NCBI RefSeq assembly: GCF_029962485.1 | Contig: NZ_CP073638.1 | Coordinates: forward strand, 1,240,001 to 1,304,000 | Source: Burkholderia cepacia | GTDB taxonomy: Bacteria; Pseudomonadota; Gammaproteobacteria; Burkholderiales; Burkholderiaceae | DNA length: 64,000 nucleotides | Direction: 5' to 3' | Shown here: piece after piece, positions 24,909 through 33,433 of the stretch | Position numbering within the stretch: position 1 is the stretch's first letter | Layout: every line of letters begins with the position of its first letter | Position numbers and translations under genes: made by a program | The notes under the pieces: generated by a model | What the model was told of the DNA's origin: nothing | What the model saw: the letters and a program-made list of their open reading frames with translations, nothing else | Databases searched by the model: none

Positions 24909-27209
24909 TCACGCCGTCAGGCAGTACACGCGATAGGTGCCGTCCTCGACTTCCACGCCGTGCGTGTCGTGCGCAAAGCCCGGGAAACGCCGGTCGTACG
25001 CTTCGAGCGCCTTCAGGTAGCCGAGCACCGGGCCGCCGGCCGGCCCCGCGTTCTCGCCCGGCATCAACAGCGGAATACCCGGCGGATACGGCACGACGCC
25101 GGTGGCGACCGTGCGCCCGGCCAGTTCTTCGAGCGTGACCTGCTCGACGCGGCCCTGCACGAGATGCTCGTACGCGCGCACCGGGCTCATCTCCGGCGTC
25201 GGCAGGATCGAGAACGCCTCCGACATCAGCCGCGTCGTGCCGAGTTGCTCCATCGCCGCGAACATCGTGTCGGCCAGGTCCTTCAGCCCCATGCCCGCAT
25301 ACCGTGAACCATGCTCCTTCGCGAGCGACGGAATCGCCATGTCGAGCGGCAGGTTCGCATCGTAGTCGCGCTTGAAGTCGCACAGCGCGCTGACGAGCGA
25401 GCCCCACTTGCCCTTCGTGATGCCGATCGAGAACAGGAACAGGATCGTGAAGTCGGTCGTCTTCTCGACGACGATCCCGCGCGCATCGAGATACGCGGTC
25501 ACGACGCTCGCCGGGATGCCGACCGGCATCAGGCCGCCGGCCGGTGCGACGCCCGGCGTGACGATCGACACCTTGATCGGATCGAGCATGCAGTAGCCGT
25601 CCTCGATGTTGCCGAAGCCGTGCCATTGCGCGCCGGGACGCAGCACCCAGCATGCGGGGTCGCTCGCGAGCAGCTCGGGCGGCGCATCGTGGAACGGCAG
25701 CGTGCGGCCCGTGCGCGCCTCGAGCACGGTGTCGGGTTGCCAGCATTCGAAGAACCAGTCGCCCTTCGCGCCGAATTCGCTGTTCATCCGCGCGATCATC
25801 TGGCGAAACGCGACGGCCTCCTCGATCGACTCGTGCGTCAGCGCGGCGCCACCGGGGCCGTCCATCATCGCCGCGGCAACGTCGTTCGACGCGATGATCG
25901 CGTAGTTCGGCGACGTCGATGCGTGCATCATGAACGTTTCGTTAAACTGACCATGCGGAATCGGGCTGCGGCCGTCGCGCACGTGGATGTAGGACGCCTG
26001 CGACAGCGCGGTCAGCAGCTTGTGCGTCGACTGCGTCGCGAACACCGTGGGGCGATCCGTGTGATGGTCGCGCGGGTCGCCGTGCATCGCATGGCGGTCG
26101 CGGTAGATCGGGTTGAAACGCGCGTAGCCGTACCAGGCTTCGTCGAAGTGCAGCCGGTCGACGCTCGCGCCGAGCAGTTCTTCCACGCGCGTGACGTTGT
26201 AGCAGAGGCCGTCGTACGTCGAGTTCGTGATGATCGCGTGCTTCGGCTGGCGATCGGCCAGCCCGGCCGCGAGCGGGTTCGACGAGATCGCTTCGCGAAT
26301 CGCCGTCTGCGTGAGGCGCTCGGAGGCGATCGGTCCGATGATCCCGTAGCGGTTGCGTGTCGGCACGAGGTAGGTCGGGATCGCGCCCGACATCGTCATC
26401 GCGTGCTCGGCCGACTTGTGGCAGTTGCGGTCGCACAGCGCGATCTGGTCGCGGCTCACGCTCGCCATCAGGATGATGCGGTTCGACGTCGACGAGCCGT
26501 TCGTCACGTGATAGGTGCGATGCGCGCCGAACACGCGCGCCGCGTAGCGCTCGCTTTCGCCGATCGGGCCCGAGTGGTCGAGCAGCGAGCCGAGTTCGCC
26601 GACCGAGATCGACAGGTCCGAGCGGAACAGCGATTCGCCGAAGTATTCGAAGAACGCGCGGCCGACCGGCGATTTCAGGAAGCCCGTGCCGCCCGTATGT
26701 CCGGGCGTATGCCACGAGTATTCATAGACGCGGGAGAACTTCGCGAGCGCGCCGAACATCGGCGGCAGCACGGTCGAGCGATAGCGTTCGATCGCCGCGT
26801 GGATGCGCCCGCCGATGAAGTCGGCCGTATCTTCGAGCAGCCACACGAAATCGTCGACCTGCCCCATCACCGCGGACGGCACCGACGACGCGACGCTGCG
26901 GTCGGCCAGCAGGAAGATCGGCACATTGGCGTTGCGCTGCCGGACCGCGTCGACCACGGCCTCGGACGGCCCGTGGCCGTCCACGCCGAGATCCCAGTCG
27001 AGCAGCACGCACTGGATCGACGGATCGGAACGGATCAGCATGATCGCATCGTCGGCGGATGTCGCCGTGAGCACGTCGATGTCGCGTTGCACGAGCTCCG
27101 CGCTCAGCGTACGGACCGCACGCCCGGTCGCCGTTTCCTGCGTGATCTCGTCATCGACCAGCAGTGCACGCATGCCGAGACGACGAATGCCACCGGCTGA
27201 AGTATTCAT
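24909..27209 (-). CDS. adiA: Biodegradative arginine decarboxylase (AdiA-type)
   Basis: A 766-residue PLP enzyme of the fold-I Orn/Lys/Arg decarboxylase group. Residues ~13-130 form the response-regulator-like wing domain (ALLVDDEI, then an ILLxD-like CVLLDWDLG). The PLP lysine is Lys397 in QSTHKLLTALSQAS. Segments such as YDGLCYNV, LHFDEAWYGYARFNPIY and FNETFMMHASTSPNYAI follow E. coli AdiA closely, more than LdcI or SpeF, so arginine to agmatine is the likely reaction; lysine remains possible. In acid the enzyme uses a cytoplasmic proton. The start could be residue 13 (MRALLVDDE), where the family usually begins. Next gene on the strand is potE. Confidence 0.85.
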   Translation of the reverse strand: MNTSAGGIRRLGMRALLVDDEITQETATGRAVRTLSAELVQRDIDVLTATSADDAIMLIRSDPSIQCVLLDWDLGVDGHGPSEAVVDAVRQRNANVPIFLLADRSVASSVPSAVMGQVDDFVWLLEDTADFIGGRIHAAIERYRSTVLPPMFGALAKFSRVYEYSWHTPGHTGGTGFLKSPVGRAFFEYFGESLFRSDLSISVGELGSLLDHSGPIGESERYAARVFGAHRTYHVTNGSSTSNRIILMASVSRDQIALCDRNCHKSAEHAMTMSGAIPTYLVPTRNRYGIIGPIASERLTQTAIREAISSNPLAAGLADRQPKHAIITNSTYDGLCYNVTRVEELLGASVDRLHFDEAWYGYARFNPIYRDRHAMHGDPRDHHTDRPTVFATQSTHKLLTALSQASYIHVRDGRSPIPHGQFNETFMMHASTSPNYAIIASNDVAAAMMDGPGGAALTHESIEEAVAFRQMIARMNSEFGAKGDWFFECWQPDTVLEARTGRTLPFHDAPPELLASDPACWVLRPGAQWHGFGNIEDGYCMLDPIKVSIVTPGVAPAGGLMPVGIPASVVTAYLDARGIVVEKTTDFTILFLFSIGITKGKWGSLVSALCDFKRDYDANLPLDMAIPSLAKEHGSRYAGMGLKDLADTMFAAMEQLGTTRLMSEAFSILPTPEMSPVRAYEHLVQGRVEQVTLEELAGRTVATGVVPYPPGIPLLMPGENAGPAGGPVLGYLKALEAYDRRFPGFAHDTHGVEVEDGTYRVYCLTA

Positions 27210-27417
27210 GATGTTGCCCTCGCGGTTCCGATGCTTCGATTGTTGTGTTGTTCATCCCACGAGCACGCGGACAGCAGGCTACGGTCCGCAGCGTGAGACG
27301 CTCGCAATTCCGGTTTGATTCGCCATCCAATTCGGAGCCGACTATGCCATAGATGCCTTTCGATGAAAAGCTGACGATTCGGTGAAACTATCGGCGCCTT
27401 TCAAAACGGATTTCATA

Positions 27418-27471
27418 ATTTGATCATTTTTATGTGCACTGCAGCATGCCAATTCCAGATTATTTGATCAT
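27418..27471. promoter_or_regulatory. Paired ATTTGATCAT sites
   Basis: The ten-base sequence ATTTGATCAT occurs at 27418-27427 and 27462-27471, each with the palindromic core TGATCA, 44 bases apart. The pair lies just upstream of the predicted speF promoter. Two equally oriented palindromic sites on nearby helix faces suggest binding of a regulator, which is not identified. Confidence 0.4.
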
Positions 27472-27506
27472 GCTCATCTCGTAATGACATAGTCGATTGC
27501 GGTCGA

Positions 27507-27535
27507 TTGAATTCGCATGCTTTTGTTGCTACGAT
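27507..27535 (+). promoter_or_regulatory. Candidate sigma-70 promoter for speF
   Basis: TTGAAT (27507-27512) and TACGAT (27530-27535) are separated by 17 bases, the optimal spacing. Transcription from here would start near 27542 and give a ~175-base leader before the speF GTG. Seen by eye only; no experimental support. Confidence 0.45.
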
Positions 27536-27717
27536 CGGCTGCGCCGGGCACTGTCCGAACGCGGCTGTGCCTCGCCAGGCAAGGCCAAGTCGAGCAGCGC
27601 GCATTCGGCATTCAGTATTCGCGGGAGCGTTTCAATCGGCTATGGCGCATGTCGGATCAGGACGGCGCGCCGGTGCGAATAGCGCTCCCGCTTCCGCACA
27701 TTTACGGGAGAGTTCGC

Positions 27718-29898
27718 GTGAGCCTGTTGAAAATCGCAGTCGAGCCGGCGCTGATTGGCGCCTTCCTCACCACGCACGAACAGGTCGACGTATTCCAGAC
27801 CGATTTCACGAATATCGCGGCAATCGTCGTCGGAATCGAATCGGCACAAAAGGTGCTGAAAACCGTTGAAAGAACCGGTTTCGCGATTCCGTTCTTCGTC
27901 GCGGTGGAACCCGACCAGGAAGTGCCGCCGTCGATCCTGCCGAGCGCGAACGGCGTGATTCAGCTCCGCCACGGCGGCCGCCACTACTACGGCCGGCAGA
28001 TTTCCGCCGCCGCCGACATCTACAGCGAGAACCTGCTGCCGCCGTTCTTCAAGGTCATGCGCGAATACGTGCAGCGCGGCTACGTCGAGTTCGACTGCCC
28101 GGGCCACCAGGGCGGCCAGTTCTTCTCGAATCACCCGCTCGGCCGGATGTTCTTCGACTTCTTCGGCGAAACCATCTTTCGCGCCGACCTCTGCAATGCG
28201 GACGTCCGGCTCGGCGACCTGCTGATCCACGAAGGCCCCGCGCTGGAAGCGCAGCGCAACGCCGCGCGGATCTACAACGCGGACAAGACCTACTTCGTGC
28301 TGAACGGCACATCGACGTCGAACAAGGTCGTCACGAGCGCGCTGCTCGCACCCGACGATCTCGTGCTGTTCGACCGCAACAACCACAAGTCGGTGCACCT
28401 CGGCGCGCTGGTGCTGTCGGGCGCACGGCCGGTCTACCTCGAAACCGCGCGCAACGCGTGGGGCCTCATCGGCGGCGTCGACAGCGCGGCGCTCGACGAA
28501 GCACGCATTCGCGACGCGATCCGCGACGTCGCACCCGAGCGCGCCGACCTGCCGCGCCCGTTCCGGCTCGCGGTGATCCAGCTCGGCACCTACGACGGCA
28601 CGATCTACAACGCACGCGAGATCGTCGACCGGATCGGGCATCTGTGCGACTACATCCTGTTCGATTCGGCATGGGTCGGCTACGAGCAGTTCATCCCGAT
28701 GATGCAGGACTGCTCGCCGCTGATGCTGACGCTCGGCCCCGACGATCCCGGCATCTTCGTCACGCAGTCGGTGCACAAGCAGCAAGCCGGCTTCTCGCAA
28801 ACATCGCAGATCCACAAGAAGGACAGCCACATCGAAGGCCAGAAGCGCTTCTGCGATCACCGGCGCTTCAACAACGCGTACATGATCCATGCGTCGACGA
28901 GCCCGTTCTACCCGATGTTCGCGGCGCTCGACGTCAACGCGCAGATGCACGCGGGCCCGGCCGGCAAGCGGCTGTGGCGCGACTGCGTCGCGCATGGCGT
29001 CGATGCGCGCAAGCTGCTGATGAAGACCTGCCGCCAGATTCGCCCGTTCGTTCCGCAACAGATCGACGGCCGCCCGTGGGCCGACTACCCGACCGAGCAG
29101 ATCGTCGACGACCTGCGCTTCTTCCGCTTCCACCCGGCCGACACCTGGCACGGCTTCGAAGGCTATGCGGACGACCAGTATTTCGTCGACCCGTGCAAGC
29201 TGCTGCTGACGACGCCCGGCATCGATCGCGACACGCACGAGTACGCGCCGTTCGGCGCGCCGGCGCCGATCCTCGCGCGCTACCTGCGCGAGCACGGCGT
29301 CGTGCCCGAGAAAGCCGACCTGTACACGATCCTGTTCCTGCTCACGCCGTCGGAAAGTTTCGGCAAGCTGCAGCATCTGGTCGCGCACCTTGCGCAGTTC
29401 GAGCGCCATCTCGACCAGGACACGCCCCTGCGCGAAGCGATTCCGTCGCTGTGCGAAGCGTATCCGGAGCTGTACGGCACCATGCGCCTGCGGCAGCTGT
29501 GCCAGCGCATGCACGACTTCTACCGCAGCCACGACATGAAGCACCTGCAAAAGCAGATGTTCCGGCGCGCGCAATTCCCGAAGCAGGTGATGCAGCCGCA
29601 GGCCGCGAATGCCGAGCTGATCCGCAACAACGTCGAGCTCGTCACGCTCGAGCGCATCGAAGGCCGGATCGCGACCGAAGGCGCGCTCCCCTATCCGCCC
29701 GGGATCTTCTGCGTGGTGCCCGGCGAAGCGTGGGGCGGCCCGGCGCTCGACTATTTCCGTGCACTGGAGGCCGGGATCAACGCGCTGCCGGGCTTCGAGC
29801 CGGAGATCCAGGGCGTGTACCTGGAAACGAAACCGGACGGCACGAAGCAGGCGTCGGCGTATGTGGTGGCGGCCGGCGTCGACGCATCGCGCGCCTGA
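27718..29898 (+). CDS. speF: Inducible ornithine decarboxylase SpeF
   Basis: A 726-residue PLP enzyme, the usual length for SpeF/SpeC (about 711-732). The GTG start at 27718 has GGGAG seven bases upstream and the first residues (SLLKIAV) align with E. coli SpeF (SKLKIAV); an in-frame ATG at 27649 would add 23 residues with no counterpart. The wing domain spans residues ~1-105, followed by FDCPGHQGGQFF and FRADLCNADV. The PLP lysine is Lys354 in TQSVHKQQAGFSQTSQ. It converts ornithine to putrescine with proton uptake. The gene is divergent from adiA-potE, whose PotE would exchange its substrate and product. Confidence 0.95.
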   Translation: MSLLKIAVEPALIGAFLTTHEQVDVFQTDFTNIAAIVVGIESAQKVLKTVERTGFAIPFFVAVEPDQEVPPSILPSANGVIQLRHGGRHYYGRQISAAADIYSENLLPPFFKVMREYVQRGYVEFDCPGHQGGQFFSNHPLGRMFFDFFGETIFRADLCNADVRLGDLLIHEGPALEAQRNAARIYNADKTYFVLNGTSTSNKVVTSALLAPDDLVLFDRNNHKSVHLGALVLSGARPVYLETARNAWGLIGGVDSAALDEARIRDAIRDVAPERADLPRPFRLAVIQLGTYDGTIYNAREIVDRIGHLCDYILFDSAWVGYEQFIPMMQDCSPLMLTLGPDDPGIFVTQSVHKQQAGFSQTSQIHKKDSHIEGQKRFCDHRRFNNAYMIHASTSPFYPMFAALDVNAQMHAGPAGKRLWRDCVAHGVDARKLLMKTCRQIRPFVPQQIDGRPWADYPTEQIVDDLRFFRFHPADTWHGFEGYADDQYFVDPCKLLLTTPGIDRDTHEYAPFGAPAPILARYLREHGVVPEKADLYTILFLLTPSESFGKLQHLVAHLAQFERHLDQDTPLREAIPSLCEAYPELYGTMRLRQLCQRMHDFYRSHDMKHLQKQMFRRAQFPKQVMQPQAANAELIRNNVELVTLERIEGRIATEGALPYPPGIFCVVPGEAWGGPALDYFRALEAGINALPGFEPEIQGVYLETKPDGTKQASAYVVAAGVDASRA

Positions 29899-29905
29899 AC
29901 TTGCC

Positions 29906-29930
29906 GGGCGGCCATGCGCCGCCCTTCTTC
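29906..29930 (+). terminator. Intrinsic terminator after speF
   Basis: GGGCGGC (29906-29912), loop CATGC, GCCGCCC (29918-29924), then TTCTTC. A perfect 7-bp GC stem starting seven bases after the stop codon, followed by a pyrimidine/T-rich tract. Confidence 0.7.
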
Positions 29931-30134
29931 GCGACTGCCGCCCTTCTTCGAGACTGCCGCACGGCGCGGGCGCGGGCGCCAGGCATCGACACTTGCGCCC
30001 CGCCTGACCGTGCGGTACCGTCCTGCTTTCCGGGATAACCGAAGCCTCGCCTCGAAACCCATCCGTCGATTCGATCCGATGCGGCCCCGCCCCTGCCCGG
30101 CGCTGTCGTGTCGGCCGTACAGGAGGGGTTTGCG

Positions 30135-31298
30135 ATGGACGTTCGCGTGTACCTGCTGGCCGCCGCCGTGTTCCTGGCCGGCGTCGCCGAAAACATCTGC
30201 GTCGGCATCCTGCCGGCGATCTCCGCCGGCCTTCACGTGTCGCTTGCGGCCGCCGGCCAGCTCACCACCATCTTCTCCGCCGTATTCGCACTGGCCGCGC
30301 TCGTTGCGGCCGCCTGCGTTGCGCGCGTCGAGCGGCGCACCGCGCTGCTCGCGGCACTCGGCGCGTTCGCGGCCGCGAACCTGATTGCCGCCGCGAGCCC
30401 TGGTTATGCGAGCCTGTTCGCCGCGCGCGTGCTGATGGCCGCGAGCTGCGCGACGCTGATCCTCGTCGCGACACGGTTCGCGGCCGAACTCGCCCCCGCG
30501 TCGCAACGCGGCCGCGCGATCGGTATCGTGTTCATGGGGATCAGCGCGTCGCTCGTGCTCGGCGTGCCGATCGGGATGCGGATCGCCGAATGGGCCGGCT
30601 GGCGTGCGGTGTTCGTGTCGATCGCCGTGCCTGCCCTGCCGCTCGGGATCTGGCTCGCCCGCCGGCTGCCGCGCATGGCGCCGGCGTCAGCCGGCATGCC
30701 GGCCGGGCCTTCGTATCGCGCCGTGCTGTCCCGGCCACGGATGCTGGCCGCGCAACTCGTGTCGATCGCGATGATCGGCGGGCATTTCACGCTGTTCGCC
30801 TATCTCACGCCGTATCTGCAGGCCGTGCTGTCGCCCGGCGCGGCGGCGCTCGAAGGGCTGTACGTCGCGTTCGGGATCGCCGGCGTGACCGGGGCATGGC
30901 TCGGCGGACTGTTCTCGGACCGGCTCGGCGCGTCACGCGCGCTGTGCGCATGCCCGGCCGTGTTTCTCGTCGCGATGGCCGTGCTGCCGGCGGCCGGCGC
31001 ATCGCCGCTCGCGTTCGTGCCCGCGATGATGCTGTGGGGCGGCATCAGCTGGTCGATCTCGCCGATCGTGCAGAACTACCTGATCCACGCCGCGCCGTCG
31101 CTGGCCGATGCAAGCGTCGGCATCAACGTGTCGGCCATGCATGCGGGTGTCGCGCTGGGGTCGGCGCTCGGCGGCGTGCTCGTCGGGCGCGACGCACTGC
31201 TCGTCACGCCGTGGGCCGGATGCATACTCGTGACCGTCGCGCTGGCCTGCGCATGCGTCGCGGCATGGCCTGCTCGACGGGCCGTGCCGATCGCTTGA
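30135..31298 (+). CDS. MFS transporter, DHA1-type (Bcr/CflA or AraJ-like)
   Basis: A 387-residue protein with about 12 hydrophobic segments. The ATG at 30135 has AGGAGG eight bases upstream, so the upstream in-frame ATG at 30108 is rejected. Features fit 12-TM efflux permeases of the arabinose-efflux/chloramphenicol-resistance group: FLAGVAENICVGILPAIS in TM1, a conserved R-V-L-M in TM4 and a motif-C-like glycine/proline pattern VLGVPIGMRIAEWAGWR in TM5. The substrate is unknown. It is monocistronic, bounded by the speF terminator and a convergent operon. Confidence 0.88.
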   Translation: MDVRVYLLAAAVFLAGVAENICVGILPAISAGLHVSLAAAGQLTTIFSAVFALAALVAAACVARVERRTALLAALGAFAAANLIAAASPGYASLFAARVLMAASCATLILVATRFAAELAPASQRGRAIGIVFMGISASLVLGVPIGMRIAEWAGWRAVFVSIAVPALPLGIWLARRLPRMAPASAGMPAGPSYRAVLSRPRMLAAQLVSIAMIGGHFTLFAYLTPYLQAVLSPGAAALEGLYVAFGIAGVTGAWLGGLFSDRLGASRALCACPAVFLVAMAVLPAAGASPLAFVPAMMLWGGISWSISPIVQNYLIHAAPSLADASVGINVSAMHAGVALGSALGGVLVGRDALLVTPWAGCILVTVALACACVAAWPARRAVPIA

Positions 31299-31308
31299 AT
31301 CATGGCAG

Positions 31309-31333
31309 GCGGCGCAAGGCGCGCGAGCGCCGC
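31309..31333. terminator. Hairpin between convergent MFS and alcohol dehydrogenase genes
   Basis: GCGGCGC (31309-31315) pairs with GCGCCGC (31327-31333) across an 11-base loop. It fills the 36-base gap between the two stop codons and could stop transcription from both sides. No T-run is present. Confidence 0.4.
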
Positions 31334-31334
31334 A

Positions 31335-32492
31335 TCACCACGCCTGCCGGTAAATCTCCAGCGCATCGGCCTCCGTCACCTCGCGCGGATTGTTCACGAG
31401 CAGGCGCGTCTGCAACATTGCATCCGATGCCATCCGCGGCAGGTCGCTTTCGCCAATGCCCACTTCGCGCAGGGTGCGCGGAATGCCCGTCGCGACGATC
31501 AGCCGGTCGATTTCGGCGATCAGCGCGTGCGTGCGCGCTTCGTCGCTGCCCGTCGCCGACGGCGCGACGATCGCCGCGAGTTCCGCATACAGCGGCGCGG
31601 CGGCCGGCGCGTTGAAGCGCAGCACGTGCGGCAGCACCAGTGCATTCGAGAGCCCGTGCGGCACGTGGAAAATGCCGCCGACCGGATAGGCCAGCGCATG
31701 CACGGCCGCGACCGGCGCATTCGCGAACGCCTGCCCCGCGAACATCGCACCGACCAGCATCGCCTCGCGCGCATGCCGGTTCCGGCCGTCGTCACACGCT
31801 GCCAGCAGGTTGCGAGACAGCAGCGTGAGCGCGTGTGTCGCCAGCATGTCGGACACCGGATTCTTCAGCCGCGCGGACGTATACGCCTCGATCGCATGCA
31901 CCATCGCGTCGATGCCCGTCGCGGCCGTCGCCGCACGCGGCAGGCCGAGCGTGAGTTCCGCGTCGAGGATCGCGACGTCCGCGAACAGGTTCGGCGACAC
32001 GACGCCCATCTTGCGCGCCTCGCCGACCGTCACGATCGACACGGCCGTCACCTCGGAACCCGTGCCGGCCGTGGTCGGCATCTGCACGAGCGGCAGCCGC
32101 GCGCTCGTGACCTTGTCGACACCGTACATGTCGGCCAGCGCCTGCTGTCGCGGCGCGAGCACCGCGATCAGCTTCGCGACGTCCATCGACGACCCGCCGC
32201 CCAGGCCGAGCACGATCTCGGCATCGGCCGCGACGGCGCGCTCGGTTGCTTCGAGCACCACGTGCTCGGGCGGATCGGCGATCACGTCGTCGATCACGGT
32301 CACCTGCCAGCCGTGCGCGGCGAGGCTCTCCAGCGCGGGCGCAAGCACGCCGCTGCGATGCAGGAACGCATCGGTGACGACGCACAAGCGCACGAGCGCC
32401 GGAAAGCGTTCGCGCAACAAGACGCCGAGCCGGCGCGCGGCGCCGAATTCGACGATCTGCGTCGGAACGGTACGGAATTGAAACGGGTTCAT
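31335..32492 (-). CDS. Iron-containing (group III) alcohol dehydrogenase
   Basis: A 385-residue NAD(P)-dependent dehydrogenase. Nucleotide-binding GGGSSMDVAKL is near residue 97, the PTTAGTGSEVT motif near 140, and metal ligands in GIDAMVHAIEAY and in the late HVPHGLSNALVLPH and HALAYPVGG segments. It oxidises an alcohol to an aldehyde or the reverse; chain length cannot be inferred. It is the last gene of a seven-gene operon, and its start overlaps the stop of the small monooxygenase-like gene by four bases (ATGA), which is strong evidence for translational coupling. Confidence 0.93.
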   Translation of the reverse strand: MNPFQFRTVPTQIVEFGAARRLGVLLRERFPALVRLCVVTDAFLHRSGVLAPALESLAAHGWQVTVIDDVIADPPEHVVLEATERAVAADAEIVLGLGGGSSMDVAKLIAVLAPRQQALADMYGVDKVTSARLPLVQMPTTAGTGSEVTAVSIVTVGEARKMGVVSPNLFADVAILDAELTLGLPRAATAATGIDAMVHAIEAYTSARLKNPVSDMLATHALTLLSRNLLAACDDGRNRHAREAMLVGAMFAGQAFANAPVAAVHALAYPVGGIFHVPHGLSNALVLPHVLRFNAPAAAPLYAELAAIVAPSATGSDEARTHALIAEIDRLIVATGIPRTLREVGIGESDLPRMASDAMLQTRLLVNNPREVTEADALEIYRQAW

Positions 32493-32824
32493 CGGGTGCC
32501 TCCCGGTGGCGTCGCCGTGCCGGTGTCCGGCTGCACCATGTAGCGCGACACGTCGCGGCGATCGAGCAACGGAATGATCGCGCCGATCCCGATCCGCTGG
32601 AAATGCGGCGTTTCCCGATGCGCGTCGAGGCCGTCCGCGTCGCGGTAGCGCTCGAGGATCACGATGTGGTCGGGGTTCTCCGGCGAGCGGAAATACGCAT
32701 AGTCGAGATTCTTCGGCTCGGCGCGCGTCGCCGGCGCGAGTTCCGCGAGCAGCTCGATCACGCGGTCGCCGTTGCCGGGCGCTGCGAAGTAATGCGCGAT
32801 GACCTGCAGGTAAGGTTCGTTCAT
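32489..32824 (-). CDS. Small antibiotic-biosynthesis-monooxygenase-fold (quinol monooxygenase-like) protein
   Basis: A 111-residue dimeric alpha-beta barrel protein of the ABM family. It starts MNEPYLQVIAHYFAAPGNG, with GGAG six bases upstream of the ATG. The conserved pattern E-P-K-N-L-D-Y-A-Y-F-R-S, then ILERYRDADGLDAHRETPHF, is that of YgiN-type quinol monooxygenases; the HRETPHF histidines line the pocket. In this family members oxidise polycyclic or quinol substrates without cofactor, or act as stress proteins. Its fixed place between a GlpP-like gene and an alcohol dehydrogenase suggests handling of an aldehyde or by-product, which is a guess. Confidence 0.85.
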   Translation of the reverse strand: MNEPYLQVIAHYFAAPGNGDRVIELLAELAPATRAEPKNLDYAYFRSPENPDHIVILERYRDADGLDAHRETPHFQRIGIGAIIPLLDRRDVSRYMVQPDTGTATPPGGTR

Positions 32825-32852
32825 GATGCGCTCCATGTTCGACGCAAACCCG

Positions 32853-33428
32853 TCACGCCGACGGGTCGAAATTCCACCATGCGCTGTCGCTCGTCGACAC
32901 CGCGACCGCCCCGTTCCGCCTCGCACTGCGGACGTCGTCCGCGTTGCCGACGAAGCCCGACGCGACGATCGGCGGCAGCGCCTGCCGGTCCGCTTCGCTC
33001 AGGTGCGCAAGCATCGGCGCCGGCATCAGCTGCACGAGGTTCGGATCGCTCTGCTCGATCGCCTTCACGCTGCGCGGCCACGTCGAGCGATCGGTCACGA
33101 ACACCTTCTGCATCGTGATCAGCCCCGCGCGGTTCGCCCGCTGGATCGTCGCGACGCGCGTCGACACGACGCTTGCGACGCCGATATCGGCCAGATACTC
33201 GACGCCGCCCTTGTCCTGGGACAGCCCGTCGCAACTGTCGATGTTGACGATCACGAACTTGCCGGCCCGGGCGAGCGCCGCGACCACCGCCTGCAACCGG
33301 CGCAGGTCGACGTTCGCGACGATGCCGACCTCGGCCTCGCTGTCGATGAAGCTGTCGGCCTGCTCGACGCCATACAGCGTGGCGATGACGGGATGACGGG
33401 CGAGACGCGCGCCCAGCGACTTGTCCAT
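32853..33428 (-). CDS. Glycerol-3-phosphate-responsive antiterminator-like protein (GlpP family)
   Basis: A 191-residue protein of the GlpP family. It runs from LARHPVIATLYGVEQADSFI through FVIVNIDSCDGLSQDKGGVEYLADIGVASVVSTR to a final phosphate-binding loop VASGFVGNADDVRSARRNGA. It is a TIM-barrel fold: the last segment matches the region that binds glycerol-3-phosphate. In Bacillus subtilis GlpP binds the glpD leader RNA and prevents termination. Here it is embedded in an operon of glycerol-type genes, five bases after the FAD oxidase gene. Whether it is an RNA-binding regulator in this Gram-negative host, or a metabolite-binding protein of other function, is open. Confidence 0.88.
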   Translation of the reverse strand: MDKSLGARLARHPVIATLYGVEQADSFIDSEAEVGIVANVDLRRLQAVVAALARAGKFVIVNIDSCDGLSQDKGGVEYLADIGVASVVSTRVATIQRANRAGLITMQKVFVTDRSTWPRSVKAIEQSDPNLVQLMPAPMLAHLSEADRQALPPIVASGFVGNADDVRSARRNGAVAVSTSDSAWWNFDPSA

Positions 33429-33433
33429 GACGT

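Larger units (their letters stand above)
27210..27717. other. Divergent intergenic region between adiA-type gene and speF
   Basis: A 508-base AT-richer region holding both promoters. I see no supportable gene: frames such as 27507-27869 lack ribosome sites and run into speF. A long untranslated leader precedes speF. In enterobacteria the speF leader encodes an ornithine-sensing peptide, but I found no convincing leader peptide here. Confidence 0.6.

Noticed and set aside
27507..27869. Possible speF leader peptide frame
   Set aside because: Arg/Ala-rich composition typical of an off-frame GC-rich read; it overlaps the speF start and has no ribosome site at a useful distance.
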